Shown one piece after another: positions 32,868 to 42,442 of a stretch of DNA of 64,000 bases. Origin of the DNA: Eubacterium sp. (GTDB lineage Bacteria; Bacillota; Clostridia; Oscillospirales; Ruminococcaceae); the NCBI GenBank assembly GCA_022511265.1, contig JAFLRX010000004.1:1-64000 (forward strand). The letters run 5' to 3'. Made by a program: the position numbers and the translations under genes. The stretch's first letter is position 1; every line of letters begins with the position of its first letter. The notes below the pieces were generated by a model. It ran no database searches. It saw only the letters and a list, made by a program, of their open reading frames with translations, and had not been told where the DNA came from.

Positions 32868-35567
32868 CATTTCACTTAGTTCATAATTGTTCGGTGTTCT
32901 GTGGTAGAGGTCGTCGGTCTGCTCGTAGAACTCCTTAAAGGTCATCCTGCGCAGATTTATCTTGCAGCGTCCGCCGTAATTCGCCTCGTACACCCATACG
33001 CCTTCGTCGTCAACATCGTATACTATAACGTAATGGTCATAGCCGTATTTTACGTTGCTGTAGGCGAGATAATCACCCGGGCGGAGGTTCGCGGTAAACG
33101 CCGCCTTGATACCCTCGACGCTCCAGTCGCCGCGGTCGCTGCCGTATCTTGTCAGGGTGTTTTCGCCTGTGCCGTTAGTACCGCCGAACAGGTACTCAAA
33201 CACCTCAAACGCAAAGCCCGCGCACTGTATCCCCGAAAAGCCGCTGCCCAGCACCTCGCTGCGCCCGATAAGGCAGGTGCAGCCGTCCTCATACCCTGTG
33301 TTGCAGAAATCATGACAGGTGCAGGGACAATCCAGCATTGTGTTGTAATAATCCCCCAGCTTATAGCTGTGCCAGTAAGAATTTATCTGTCTGCCGTACT
33401 CGCCCGCCATCATCGCGGTAAGACGGTCTTTTATCTTCTGACGCTGGCTTATCTCGCTTGGCTTTATCTCAAAGCTTATCGTCTTTGTGCCGGTAAAGTT
33501 GCCTTTTCCTGTGACGGTGACGCTTGCGGTGCCGACCTTGTCGTTGTCCTTATAAGAGGTAACGAGATAATCCGTGCCGGAGGTCAGCGTCTTGCCGTTG
33601 TAGGTCAGCGTCGGCTTGGGGGTGAGTGCCTTGCCCGCAAAGTATACAGTATCGCAGCTGCCTGACGCAGAGCTTATCTGCGCGGCGGTTATCGTAAAGG
33701 TAACGGTCTTGGTTATGTCCTTATAGTCGTTTAAGCCGTTTACCTCTACCGTCGCTGTCCCGACGTTGATGTTATCCTTAAATGACACAACGTAATCCAT
33801 GCCGGGGCGCAGCGCTTTGCCGTCATACTTAACAGTCAGTGCAGGGGTTATCGGGCTGCCGGTATATATGATGCTGACTGCCGTCTGGGCGGTAAACATA
33901 TCCGGGTCAACCGTCTCTTCCACGGTCTTTGTGACTGTCAGCGTACCCGTATAGTTGCCTATGCCTGTCACTGTCGCGGTGACGGTGTCGTCGTTTTGGG
34001 ATATGCTGACATTATAGTCTTTACCTTGCGTCAGCGTATAGCTGCCGTACTGTACCGCCGCCGTATAGTCGCCCTTACTGCCGATTATCTCGGCTGTAGC
34101 TTTGGATATGTCCGCTGCGCTTACGGTGACGGAGACGGTCTTTGTGCCGGTAAAGTTGCCTTTTCCCGTCACGGTGACGTCATGCTTGCCTGCCGAGGTC
34201 GGCAGCTTATAGCTCATATCGGTGCTTTTCAGCGTGTATGAGAAATATTTTCCCGTTATGCTGCCCGTCACTCCGTCAGGCGAATACTGCGCGCTGCCGC
34301 TAAGCGCCGCCTGAGATATCGGACGCTTGTTTATCGTAAATGTCTTTTTCACCGTACCGTTGTAGTTGCCTTTTCCGATTATCGCTACCGTCGCGGTGCC
34401 TGCGTTGGTATTGGAAGAATAAGACACGGTGTAATCCGTCCCGCTTTTCAGCGTTGCGCCGCCCAGCGTAACCTTGGGTGCGGGCTTTTGCGCCGCCCCG
34501 GTAAATGTAACCGAGGACACCGTAACGTTTGCCGAGGCGACAGACTTCGGGTTTATCTTAAAGGTCACCGATTTGCTGCCGGATATACCGCTCTTTCCTT
34601 TAACGGTTACGGTCGCCGTGCCGGCGTTGGTGTTGTTTTTATATGTAACTGTATAGTGCTTGTTCAGCGTATAGGTTGTCGAGCCGTAGGTAACCTTTAC
34701 CGTCGGGGTCTGCGCCTTGCCGCTGTAGGTGACGTTAGAGACGGTTATCTTGGCGTTTGCTACAGGCAATTCCTTTATCTTAAAGGTCACCGACTTACTG
34801 CCGGACAGCCCGCCCTTGCCATTTACGGTGACGGTGGCGGTGCCGAGGTTGGTGTTATTCTTATAAGTAACGGTATAGTCCTTATTCAGCGTATAGGTCG
34901 CCGAGCCGTAGGTGACCTTTACCGTCGGCTTTACCGCCGCGCCGGTGTAGTATTGGTCAGACACCGTCAGCTTTGCGCTTGACAGCGACAGCGTCTTTAT
35001 CTTAAAGGTCATCGTACGGCTGCCGGTAAAATTGCCCTTGCCCTTGACGGTTATCTTTGCCGTGCCGACATTGGTGTTCGCACTGTAGGACAGTGTAAAA
35101 TCGGTGTTGTTTTTCAGCGCCTTACTGCCGAGCTTTACCGTCGGAACGGGCTTTTGCGCCGCACCTGTATAATATTTCGCCGCTACCGAGCCGAGTGACG
35201 CAGCATTAATGTTCAGCGGATTTATCGTGAACGTCTTTGTCACCGTGCCACTGTAGCTGCCTTTACCCTTTACGGTTACCTTTGCGGTACCTACATTGGT
35301 GTTGTTTGAATAGGTGACGGTATAGTCGGTGTTGAGTTTCAGCGTTTTGCCGTTGTACTTTACGGTGACAGTCGGCTTTATAGCCGAGCCGGTGTAGGTC
35401 TTTGCAGGAATACTTGACACCGTACAGCTACTTATGCCTGCCGCGTCCGCGCTGACGTCGGCGACAAACATCATGACCGCCAGCAGCATCAGCGCGCCCA
35501 GCGCGGACACCGCCAGCCTGAGGATATTCCGCAGGAAAAGCTCTCCGCGGGTTTTTGTAAGTTCCAT
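32865..35567 (-). CDS. Secreted repeat protein with C-terminal CHAP/NlpC-like cysteine peptidase
   Basis: 900 aa. An N-terminal signal peptide (about residues 14-42, hydrophobic, ending VSADAAG) is followed by about nine Ig-like repeats of ~75 residues. Each repeat has YTG(A/S)A-x-KP, an L..DYTVTY..NTNVGTA core and V..KG.. followed by G; repeats 6 and 7 are degenerate. The last ~190 residues hold a cysteine-rich stretch (CPCTCHDFC...CTC) and a peptidase-like domain with QCAGFAFEV (Cys) and DHYVIVYDV (His). It probably binds and hydrolyses cell wall or is surface-exposed. It has no LPXTG anchor. Confidence 0.82.
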   Translation of the reverse strand: MELTKTRGELFLRNILRLAVSALGALMLLAVMMFVADVSADAAGISSCTVSSIPAKTYTGSAIKPTVTVKYNGKTLKLNTDYTVTYSNNTNVGTAKVTVKGKGSYSGTVTKTFTINPLNINAASLGSVAAKYYTGAAQKPVPTVKLGSKALKNNTDFTLSYSANTNVGTAKITVKGKGNFTGSRTMTFKIKTLSLSSAKLTVSDQYYTGAAVKPTVKVTYGSATYTLNKDYTVTYKNNTNLGTATVTVNGKGGLSGSKSVTFKIKELPVANAKITVSNVTYSGKAQTPTVKVTYGSTTYTLNKHYTVTYKNNTNAGTATVTVKGKSGISGSKSVTFKINPKSVASANVTVSSVTFTGAAQKPAPKVTLGGATLKSGTDYTVSYSSNTNAGTATVAIIGKGNYNGTVKKTFTINKRPISQAALSGSAQYSPDGVTGSITGKYFSYTLKSTDMSYKLPTSAGKHDVTVTGKGNFTGTKTVSVTVSAADISKATAEIIGSKGDYTAAVQYGSYTLTQGKDYNVSISQNDDTVTATVTGIGNYTGTLTVTKTVEETVDPDMFTAQTAVSIIYTGSPITPALTVKYDGKALRPGMDYVVSFKDNINVGTATVEVNGLNDYKDITKTVTFTITAAQISSASGSCDTVYFAGKALTPKPTLTYNGKTLTSGTDYLVTSYKDNDKVGTASVTVTGKGNFTGTKTISFEIKPSEISQRQKIKDRLTAMMAGEYGRQINSYWHSYKLGDYYNTMLDCPCTCHDFCNTGYEDGCTCLIGRSEVLGSGFSGIQCAGFAFEVFEYLFGGTNGTGENTLTRYGSDRGDWSVEGIKAAFTANLRPGDYLAYSNVKYGYDHYVIVYDVDDEGVWVYEANYGGRCKINLRRMTFKEFYEQTDDLYHRTPNNYELSEM

Positions 35568-35658
35568 TACCTTTCCTTTCTCCGAATGGTGAGTTGTCCC
35601 TCATAAAAACATAAAACATAATATCTTTACAGCGTCCAATTACGCTGTTAAAGCCACG

Positions 35659-36135
35659 TTACAGCACCTTTGTGCCTTTCAGTCCCGACTTGACGGTCAT
35701 CTCGCCGCTTTGCGGGTCGAAGAACACCGTCCTGCCGTAATTCAGCCCCACATCCTCCGCCAATATCGGTATGCCGAGCTTGTTAAGATTATCCCTTACC
35801 GCCTCAATGTTGCGCCCGCCGATGTTCATCAGCGAGGTCGAGCCGCCGAACATATTCGCGCCGCCCGCTATCTTTGCGGTGATGCGCGAGGGCTGCGCCC
35901 CCTCGGCGACCATGCTGTCATACAGCAGCTTTATCGCCGTATCCGCGAACTTAAAGCGGTTGCCGTCTCCCGGCACAGCGCCGCTGTCCGGCAGCATTAT
36001 ATGCGCCATCCCCGCGATACCCGCCTGTATGTCCGCAAGACAGATGCCGACGCAGCTGCCCAGCGCGTAGGTGACCAGCTCGTCGGGAGAGCGGCATAAC
36101 TTTTGGTCGGATATACCGACTGTTATTTTGCTCAT
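35659..36135 (-). CDS. cheD: Chemoreceptor glutamine deamidase CheD
   Basis: 158 aa. The catalytic Cys lies in TYALGSCVGICL and His in MAHIMLPDS, followed by the KIAGGANMF motif. CheD deamidates receptor glutamines and binds CheC. It overlaps cheC by 4 bases, giving a cheY-cheC-cheD operon. No receptors, CheA or CheW are in the window. Confidence 0.95.
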   Translation of the reverse strand: MSKITVGISDQKLCRSPDELVTYALGSCVGICLADIQAGIAGMAHIMLPDSGAVPGDGNRFKFADTAIKLLYDSMVAEGAQPSRITAKIAGGANMFGGSTSLMNIGGRNIEAVRDNLNKLGIPILAEDVGLNYGRTVFFDPQSGEMTVKSGLKGTKVL

Positions 36136-36755
36136 ACCATTGCTCCCAATCTGTCAAGCAGCCCGCCCAGCGAGCCTGCCGACGGAATAAGCAGCAGATC
36201 TGATTTTATCTCAACGCTGTCTATCGTAAAATTTTCTTTTATCACCAATACTGTGTCTCCCGTCTGAGACAGCTCTACCGCAGGCACGCTCATTATCGCA
36301 CCCAGCATATCCACCGCCAGCATCGGCACCGACATATCCACCTTCATACCGACAAGATTTGCAACGGCGGCGACATAGCTGCCGCTCATTATATTGCCTA
36401 TCTCGCACAGCACCGAGACGTCCGTATCGTCCAGCGTCTCCAGGGAGATGTTTTCTTTTCCCGTCATGCCGGTGATGACCGACGCGGCAAACGGCTCTTC
36501 AAACAGATGCAGCAGCATACCGTCAATGTCGCCGCTCAGCTTTACGATTATCCCCGCCGTCAGCCGCTCGGGGTCGCCGATAAGATGTATCGCCCGGTCA
36601 AAGTCCGCCAGCGCGGTCTTAGGCACATCCATGCTTATCCGCTTGCCCAGCATTGACGACAAAGCAGTCGCCGCGTTGCCGGAGCCTATGTTGCCAATCT
36701 CTCTCAGCACTTCTATCTGATTATAATTAAGATCTTCGTATTTTTGTATCGCCAT
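36132..36755 (-). CDS. cheC: CheY-P phosphatase CheC
   Basis: 207 aa. Two phosphatase-like helices are visible: LREIGNIGSGNAATAL (residues ~14-30) and LCEIGNIMSGSYVAAV (~112-128), the ExxN pattern of the CheC/FliY family, separated by internal sequence duplication. It dephosphorylates CheY and is stimulated by CheD. It starts 37 bases after cheY. Confidence 0.95.
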   Translation of the reverse strand: MAIQKYEDLNYNQIEVLREIGNIGSGNAATALSSMLGKRISMDVPKTALADFDRAIHLIGDPERLTAGIIVKLSGDIDGMLLHLFEEPFAASVITGMTGKENISLETLDDTDVSVLCEIGNIMSGSYVAAVANLVGMKVDMSVPMLAVDMLGAIMSVPAVELSQTGDTVLVIKENFTIDSVEIKSDLLLIPSAGSLGGLLDRLGAMV

Positions 36756-36791
36756 AACCGTCCACCTCGCCTTTACAGATTTATTGCCGCT

Positions 36792-37154
36792 TTACTTCAG
36801 CAGCTTTTGCACAGTCTCAACTATCTGTTCAGGCTTGAACGGCTTTATTATAAACTCCAGCGCACCCAGCCGTATGGCGTCCGCCATCATCGCCTCTTGT
36901 CCCATGGCACTGCACATGACGACCTTTGCGTCGGGGTCAAACTCGCGTATCTCCTTCAGCGCCTCGATACCGTTCTTGTTAGGCATGGTGATGTCTAACA
37001 ATACAAGGTCGGGGTGTTCGGCAGTGTACTTTTCAAAGGCGGAGTCTCCGTCAGCCGCCTCGATAACGCTGTTCCATCCGTTTTGGCTGAGTATATTTCT
37101 TATGCACGCGCGCATGAACGGCGCGTCATCAACTATCAGTATTTTTTTATCCAT
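36792..37154 (-). CDS. cheY: Response regulator CheY
   Basis: 120 aa from ATG 37154 behind AAAGGA. It is a single receiver domain: IVDDAPFMR (acidic pair), LVLLDITMPNKNG (phosphorylated Asp), VVMCSAMGQ (Thr/Ser) and FIIKPFKPE (Lys). No output domain is present. With CheC and CheD it makes an adaptation set for flagellar motility or another CheY-driven process. Confidence 0.93.
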   Translation of the reverse strand: MDKKILIVDDAPFMRACIRNILSQNGWNSVIEAADGDSAFEKYTAEHPDLVLLDITMPNKNGIEALKEIREFDPDAKVVMCSAMGQEAMMADAIRLGALEFIIKPFKPEQIVETVQKLLK

Positions 37155-37231
37155 GAAAAGCTGTCCTTTCAAACCTGATGTATATCCTCTTTGCGGCTTG
37201 TCCGTAAAGAAGGTGATTATTACCTATTATA

Positions 37232-37260
37232 AATATAAACCTTTGTTTACGAAAAGTCAA
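37232..37260 (-). promoter_or_regulatory. Promoter of cheY-cheC-cheD
   Basis: Minus strand TTGACT (37255-37260), 17-bp spacer, TATATT (37232-37237). Confidence 0.65.
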
Positions 37261-37459
37261 CAGCATAAGACTAAATTTGTACGAAATAGTTAAAACAACG
37301 CCCGACGCATAATGCATAATGCATAACCAAGCGTCAGAGAATTGAAAAAACGCCCTGTTTTTCTTATCATTTTGCCCAAAAAAACCGCCGGGGTTTTTAA
37401 CAATATGCCAAAAAATCCGCACCTTTGGTTTATAAATCGAAATTTCCGTCAATTTGCCC
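37261..37459. other. Divergent intergenic region, no gene
   Basis: Between the cheY and diguanylate cyclase promoters. It holds a short copy of the dispersed AT repeat (37303-37326, GCATAATGCATAATGCATAA) and little else. Confidence 0.5.
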
Positions 37460-37488
37460 TTGATTTATCCGTGATTTTGTTGTATAAT
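37460..37488 (+). promoter_or_regulatory. Sigma-A promoter of the diguanylate cyclase gene
   Basis: TTGATT (37460-37465), 17-bp spacer, TATAAT (37483-37488). Confidence 0.75.
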
Positions 37489-37572
37489 TATTTTTGTCTC
37501 TTTATCTGAAGAATTTGATTGTAAAATTACATTCAGAATAAATATAAATGCTCCTGAATGAGGAGGAAGGAT

Positions 37573-39585
37573 ATGACTTCACTTAAAATTATAAACGTAT
37601 TAAAAACTCTTGCGCTGGCATTTACGGTCGTGCCCGTGGTGATAATAGGGCTGGTCGGCTTTTTCAGTATGTCCGGCTTTTCGTCGGGTTCTCTCGCACA
37701 GTACGCGCGCTCGGCTGGCAAGGCGCAGTCAGAGGCTGTCAACCAGTGCATAGGCAGCTATGAAAACAAGGTCGAGTTGCTGGCCGGCGACGATATGGTT
37801 CAGCAATTCGCCGAATCCGGCATGGCAAGCGAGGAAGACGCAAAATTCTTATCCGCGCTGTTCGACTCGATGATCGACGAAAGCTACGACATAAGAAACA
37901 TTACCATAATCAATGCCGACGGTGCCGTAATACTTGACCATAAGGGCGTGCAGCTCGGCGGCGATTTCTTCTACGGCTACGGCGAGGACACAATAGGTAA
38001 GCTGTCCGCCAATCAGACATATATTTCGCAGGTAATGTCTGCGGGTACCCCGTACGACGGAGCTGTATTTTTCCTGGCAAGACAGCTGCAAAACAGCAAA
38101 GGCGAGCGCATAGGCTATATAGCGCTGACTGTCGGCCCGGCTAAGATAACCGAGCTGCTCTCCAACACCACTTACGGAAACGACGGCGGATATCTGGTGC
38201 TCAGCGACGGCAGCACAACGGTATTCAATTATTCGGGTGTCGCGTCTCAGAGCATCAAGGATATTTCCAACCACGATCTGGAAAGTGTATTTTCCTCCGG
38301 CGCTAACGAATCCGGCACGGTATACGATTACGAGGCCGGCGGATTCCTCGGCAGCTACGGATATATCAGCGGTGTATCCAACACCAGTTGGAAATGGGTA
38401 TCTCTGTACCCCTCCGGTGCGGCATTCTCAATGATAATCATTCCTATCATTATATCGCTTTTGGCTATGCTGGCTGTTGCGGCAGGATTTGTTTTCCTCG
38501 GCAGAAAGGTAGCTGCCAAGGTAGTATCCCCGATAAACGACATGGTCACCAGCATCCGCGAGGTGCAGTCCAGCAATTATAAGACCCGTCTCGACATAGA
38601 GGTAAGCGGCGAGCTGGAAAGCATCGCAGACCTGTTCAACGATATGCTGGACGAGGTCACACTGTCGGAAGAACTGCACAAGACCGTTTCGCAGATCTCG
38701 GACAATATGCTGTTTGAATGGGATTTCGCAAAGGAAAAGATGTATTTATCCGAAAACTTCCTGAATACCTTCGAGATAAACGAAGAAGAGGCAAAGCTGG
38801 TCGAGGGCGAGTTCTTAGACAAGCTTATGGACGCCGATAACGCGGAAGAATTTAACAAGGATATGGAGACCCTGCTCAGAAACCGCAGCGGTCACAACGG
38901 CGAATATCATATAACCAACAAGTCGGGCGTTGCGCTTTGGTACGCTATACGCATCATGTGCGTCACCGACCGTCTCGGCGAGCCGCTGAGAATAATCGGC
39001 GTTATCACCGACGTAGATAACGAGAAGAAGATGGAAATGCAGCTGTCGGTACGCGCAAGCTACGACTTCCTGTCACAGCTTTACAACCGCAGCACATTTG
39101 AGCGTGAATTTACCGCAGAGCTTCAGCGCAACGCGCATACCAGACTTTGCCTGCTGTTTGTCGACGTAGACGACTTTAAGTTCATCAACGACCGTTACGG
39201 TCACACGGTAGGCGACGAGGTCATCAAGTTCGTTTCCACACGTATGAAGGAAAGAGTAGAAAAATCCGGCTTTGCGGGTCGCTTCGGTGGTGACGAGTTT
39301 ATCCTCTGTATCACCGACGAAGAGCAGATAGACAATGTTGAGAATTTGGCAATGGATATGATAGACGAGCTTTATTACGGCTATGAGTCAGAGCTTGCCG
39401 GAGTTCATATCAACGTCAGGGCAAGTATAGGTATCTCGCTGTCACCCGAGCACGGCGACAACGCACAGAGGCTTATCGCTGCGGCTGACGAGGCGATGTA
39501 CTTCGTTAAGAAGAACGGTAAAGCAAACTATCACGTTTACACTCCCGAGGATTCGGATATTGAAGATCTTCAGCATACGCTGTAA
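37573..39585 (+). CDS. Membrane diguanylate cyclase (dCache-like/HAMP/PAS/GGDEF)
   Basis: 670 aa from ATG 37573, directly behind GAGGAGGAAGGAT; the upstream ATG overlaps that ribosome site and is excluded. TM1 (~residues 13-35) and TM2 (~285-310) bracket an extracellular sensor of Cache type. HAMP (~310-365), a PAS domain (~375-495) and a GGDEF domain with RFGGDEFILC follow. It makes c-di-GMP in response to an external signal. It is divergent from the che operon, so both may affect motility. Confidence 0.9.
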   Translation: MTSLKIINVLKTLALAFTVVPVVIIGLVGFFSMSGFSSGSLAQYARSAGKAQSEAVNQCIGSYENKVELLAGDDMVQQFAESGMASEEDAKFLSALFDSMIDESYDIRNITIINADGAVILDHKGVQLGGDFFYGYGEDTIGKLSANQTYISQVMSAGTPYDGAVFFLARQLQNSKGERIGYIALTVGPAKITELLSNTTYGNDGGYLVLSDGSTTVFNYSGVASQSIKDISNHDLESVFSSGANESGTVYDYEAGGFLGSYGYISGVSNTSWKWVSLYPSGAAFSMIIIPIIISLLAMLAVAAGFVFLGRKVAAKVVSPINDMVTSIREVQSSNYKTRLDIEVSGELESIADLFNDMLDEVTLSEELHKTVSQISDNMLFEWDFAKEKMYLSENFLNTFEINEEEAKLVEGEFLDKLMDADNAEEFNKDMETLLRNRSGHNGEYHITNKSGVALWYAIRIMCVTDRLGEPLRIIGVITDVDNEKKMEMQLSVRASYDFLSQLYNRSTFEREFTAELQRNAHTRLCLLFVDVDDFKFINDRYGHTVGDEVIKFVSTRMKERVEKSGFAGRFGGDEFILCITDEEQIDNVENLAMDMIDELYYGYESELAGVHINVRASIGISLSPEHGDNAQRLIAAADEAMYFVKKNGKANYHVYTPEDSDIEDLQHTL

Positions 39586-39588
39586 AAA

Positions 39589-39619
39589 AACAAGGGCTGC
39601 ATTGCAGCCCTTGTTTTTT
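39589..39619 (+). terminator. Terminator of the diguanylate cyclase gene
   Basis: ACAAGGGCTGC/GCAGCCCTTGT stem then TTTTT. Confidence 0.88.
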
Positions 39620-39745
39620 GAAGTAATAAGTAATAGTGAAGAGTGAAGAAGTAAGGTGGCGCGCAAAGCGCGAGAATTGAAATATATTCCGCGCCGTAAG
39701 GCGAGGAATACCACACCTTTTCACTATTCACTCTTGCTTTTTCAC
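39620..39745. repeat. Intergenic palindromic repeat, copy 4 (longest, with terminal inverted repeats)
   Basis: AGTAATAGTGAAGAGTGAAG at the left is inverted at the right (TTTTCACTATTCACTC). Inside are two GC hairpins, GCGCGCAAAGCGCG and GCGCCGTAAGGCG, each next to GGTGTGGTA-like or its complement. The size and ends look like a MITE. Confidence 0.75.
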
Positions 39746-39746
39746 T

Positions 39747-39783
39747 AAAGCTAAACCGACCTATTATAGGTCGGTTTAGCTTT
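39747..39783 (-). terminator. Terminator of the ANTAR gene
   Basis: AAAGCTAAACCGACC/GGTCGGTTTAGCTTT, 15-bp stem overlapping the stop codon region. Confidence 0.85.
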
Positions 39784-40390
39784 CTCTTCTGTTCTGATAT
39801 GTCTTTAATATATCTTCCGCGACGGCACGCTGGGTCTTGCGCAGGTCCATCGCCTGCTTTTGGATATGCCTGTGTGCCTGCTCTTCGGTCAGCTTGAGGT
39901 ACTCCATCAGTATTTCCTTTGCCCTTGTCACCAGCTTCATATCCGACAGCTGGCGGGAAAGCTCTTCTTTTTCCTCCTCCAGACGGCTGACGTTCTGCAT
40001 AGCCACGCTGGAATTTTTCAGCGTCTGTATCAGCACCGCCTTGGTAAACGGTCTCGCTATCACAAACGCCCCGGTAAACCGTATCTTACGCTGTACCTCG
40101 TCCGCTATCTCGCCCTTAGTCAGCACCACTATGCCCGCGCGGGTCTCGCGGGATATCTCCGCCGCAAGGTCCAGCCCGAACTCATCCGAAAGCGGGGTGG
40201 ATATTATCACCGAGTCGAACTTATCAAGCTCTGCCGCCCGCGCGACGCTGCCCATCGTCAAGGCGGTGATATCGCATTCTATTTCAGCCAGCATTTGAGC
40301 TATGCCGTCGCATACGTCCTGCGTCTTTGCCACAATAAGTATGTTTTTGATATCCGTCACCGCCCCTCTTTTTAATTCGGAATTCCGCAT
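39776..40390 (-). CDS. Response-regulator-like protein with ANTAR RNA-binding domain
   Basis: 204 aa. A pseudo-receiver domain (~10-120) lacks the normal acidic pair (IVAKTQDV) and has ISTPLSDE where the phosphorylated Asp normally lies. A coiled coil (~130-150) leads to ANTAR (~150-200: AKEILMEYLKLTEEQAHRHI then RKTQRAVAEDILKTY). ANTAR proteins bind paired hexaloop hairpins to prevent termination in nitrogen genes. ATG 40390 has no ribosome site; GTG 40360 behind AGAGGGG is a good alternative. It follows the glutamate synthase operon on the same strand. Confidence 0.87.
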   Translation of the reverse strand: MRNSELKRGAVTDIKNILIVAKTQDVCDGIAQMLAEIECDITALTMGSVARAAELDKFDSVIISTPLSDEFGLDLAAEISRETRAGIVVLTKGEIADEVQRKIRFTGAFVIARPFTKAVLIQTLKNSSVAMQNVSRLEEEKEELSRQLSDMKLVTRAKEILMEYLKLTEEQAHRHIQKQAMDLRKTQRAVAEDILKTYQNRRES

Positions 40391-40452
40391 TTAATATAAT
40401 TATATATATTTTTCGGCGGTTTGTCTATATCACCGCCGAAAAATTTTTTAAT

Positions 40453-41175
40453 TTAATTTTCAGTGTAAAGCTGCTTGTAGGGGCTGGCGGTGTTGGGGGT
40501 CAGCTTGTAAAAGCGTGACTGCAACAGCTCTTTCGCGTTATAGCCGAAGTTGTCGCAGAACTCCTCCACATACTCCTTGATTATCTCCTTGTCCTCGTCG
40601 GTCGCCGTCTCACAGCATACCTGGATGGGCAGTCCCTGCGGGGGCTGATCGCTGCGGATAAAGATATATCCGCCGTGCATACCCGTACCGCAGAACGCGC
40701 CTACCGGCACGGTGCTTTCGTACCCTATGCCCAGCACAACGATAATTCCGCCCGCCTGATACTCGCCGAGAAAATCGCCGACCTTGCCGCCGATAATTAT
40801 CTTGGGGTACAGCTCTTTGTACTCTTTCATATGTATGCCGACACGATAGCCCGCGTTGCCCTTGACGTATATCTTGCCGGAACGCATAGCGTACCCGGTG
40901 GTGTCGCCGCAATTGCCGTGCACGATTATCTCGCCGTCGTTCATGGTGTCGCCTATCGCGTCCTGCGCGTTGCCGTGCACGATTATAGTGCTGCCGTCAA
41001 GGTACGCGCCCAGCGCGTTGCCGGGGATACCGTCTACGGTTATGGTCTTGTTTGCCGCACCGCAGCCGATATAACGCTGACCCATTACGTTGTCAACCTT
41101 TATCTCGGCGTCGTCCGAGCCGATTATCACCTTATTCAGATCATAGTAATCTACTTCATTGGCGTTTATAACCAT
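40453..41175 (-). CDS. Glutamate synthase GXGXG (C-terminal) subunit
   Basis: 240 aa right-handed beta-helix with repeated GDTMNDGEIIVHGNCGDTTG-like turns, as in the GltB C-terminal domain. As a free subunit it matches the split, archaeal-type glutamate synthase. It positions the ammonia channel between the amidotransferase and FMN sites. It is the last gene of the five-gene run. Confidence 0.9.
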   Translation of the reverse strand: MVINANEVDYYDLNKVIIGSDDAEIKVDNVMGQRYIGCGAANKTITVDGIPGNALGAYLDGSTIIVHGNAQDAIGDTMNDGEIIVHGNCGDTTGYAMRSGKIYVKGNAGYRVGIHMKEYKELYPKIIIGGKVGDFLGEYQAGGIIVVLGIGYESTVPVGAFCGTGMHGGYIFIRSDQPPQGLPIQVCCETATDEDKEIIKEYVEEFCDNFGYNAKELLQSRFYKLTPNTASPYKQLYTEN

Positions 41176-41187
41176 ATTATCGCCCCC

Positions 41188-42426
41188 TTATTCCTTTACC
41201 GTAATGCCGCCCAGCTTTTCCAGACGTCTCTGTCTGCCAAACATCATCATCTGCGGACGGTCCTTCAGCAGCTCGACATCGACATTGTCCAGCGGTATCC
41301 GCTCTTTTATCATAGAGGTATATATACCCGCTCTCGCTACGTCGCCCATAAGTATAAAGCCCTTTAGCAGTCCGTCCTTGAACACCAGCTTTTTATACTG
41401 CTCTTTCTGTGCGTCCTCTTCGACAAATTCCTCGCCGTCATAGCTGCCCGCGGTGATTATATGTAAGCCGTAAAAGCCGATAGCGTTCATCGGTATCGCA
41501 TTCTGATAATGCGCTTCGTTGCCCGCCATATTCTTTCCCGCTATCTCGCCCTGCATAAACGCGTTGGGCAGCAGCGCCAATATCTTATCTGTGCCGGATG
41601 AACAGTCATGGCTGACGGTGCAGTCGCCCGCCGCATATACATTCTTTATGGTGGTCTGCTGAGTGTCGTCGGTGATGATGCCCCTGTCCACCTTGCCGCC
41701 TGCCTCGGATACCAGCTCGGTGTTGGGTCTTACGCCCACCGCCACTATCAGGATATCAAAGTCCACCGTCTCGCCGTTGGTGAGCTTTGCGCTGCTTGCG
41801 GAAAATTCCTCCACACTCGCGTTAAGTATAAACTTGGTGCCCTTGCTCTCGATATGCTTTTGCATTATCTCGCCCGCGCGCACATCCAATATGCTGGGCA
41901 GTATGCGGTCGGCAAGGTCAACTACGGTGATGTCGGCGTTAAGGTGATACAGCGCCTCCGCTGCCTTCAGCCCGATAAGTCCCGCGCCGATGATGAGCAC
42001 CTTGGTGTTTTTCTTTACCTTTTTCTTTATCGCCTTTGCGCTGTCCCAGGTCATAAAGGTGAATTGGTTTTTCACCTTGTCCAGCCCTTTCATGGGAGGT
42101 ACAAACGGCTTGGAGCCTGTAGCCACCAGCAGCTTGTCGTACTTTACCTTTTCGCCGCCGTCCAGTGTGACGGAGGTCTTGCCTATCTTCTCGGCACGGC
42201 GGGAATACAGCACCTCGACATTGTTATCCTTATAAAAATCCTTATCGCGGTAGTACATCTTATCGTCCGCGACCTTGCCCTCCAGCCAATAGCTTATCAG
42301 CGGGCGGGAATAGGTGTGGTGCGGCTCGTCGGTGATTATGGTGATACCGCCCTCTTTGTCGGTCTCGCGTATGCCCTGTACCGCACCGATAGCTGCCGCG
42401 GAGTTTCCGATTATAACATATTTCAT
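41188..42426 (-). CDS. FAD-dependent NAD(P)H oxidoreductase of glutamate synthase
   Basis: 412 aa from ATG 42426 behind AAAGGAGG. Two Rossmann motifs are seen: VIIGNSAAAIGAVQGI at the N-terminus (FAD) and VLIIGAGLIGLKAAEAL near residue 145 (NAD(P)H). YAAGDCTVSHDC closes the FAD site. It is of the nitrite reductase/rubredoxin reductase-like class and probably feeds electrons through the ferredoxin subunits to the FMN enzyme. Confidence 0.88.
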   Translation of the reverse strand: MKYVIIGNSAAAIGAVQGIRETDKEGGITIITDEPHHTYSRPLISYWLEGKVADDKMYYRDKDFYKDNNVEVLYSRRAEKIGKTSVTLDGGEKVKYDKLLVATGSKPFVPPMKGLDKVKNQFTFMTWDSAKAIKKKVKKNTKVLIIGAGLIGLKAAEALYHLNADITVVDLADRILPSILDVRAGEIMQKHIESKGTKFILNASVEEFSASSAKLTNGETVDFDILIVAVGVRPNTELVSEAGGKVDRGIITDDTQQTTIKNVYAAGDCTVSHDCSSGTDKILALLPNAFMQGEIAGKNMAGNEAHYQNAIPMNAIGFYGLHIITAGSYDGEEFVEEDAQKEQYKKLVFKDGLLKGFILMGDVARAGIYTSMIKERIPLDNVDVELLKDRPQMMMFGRQRRLEKLGGITVKE

Positions 42427-42442
42427 GTTCGTCCCCTCCTTT

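Noticed and set aside
35629..35650. Terminator after cheD (ACAGCGT/ACGCTGT)
   Set aside because: The 7-bp inverted repeat is followed by AAAGAT on the minus strand, without a T-run.
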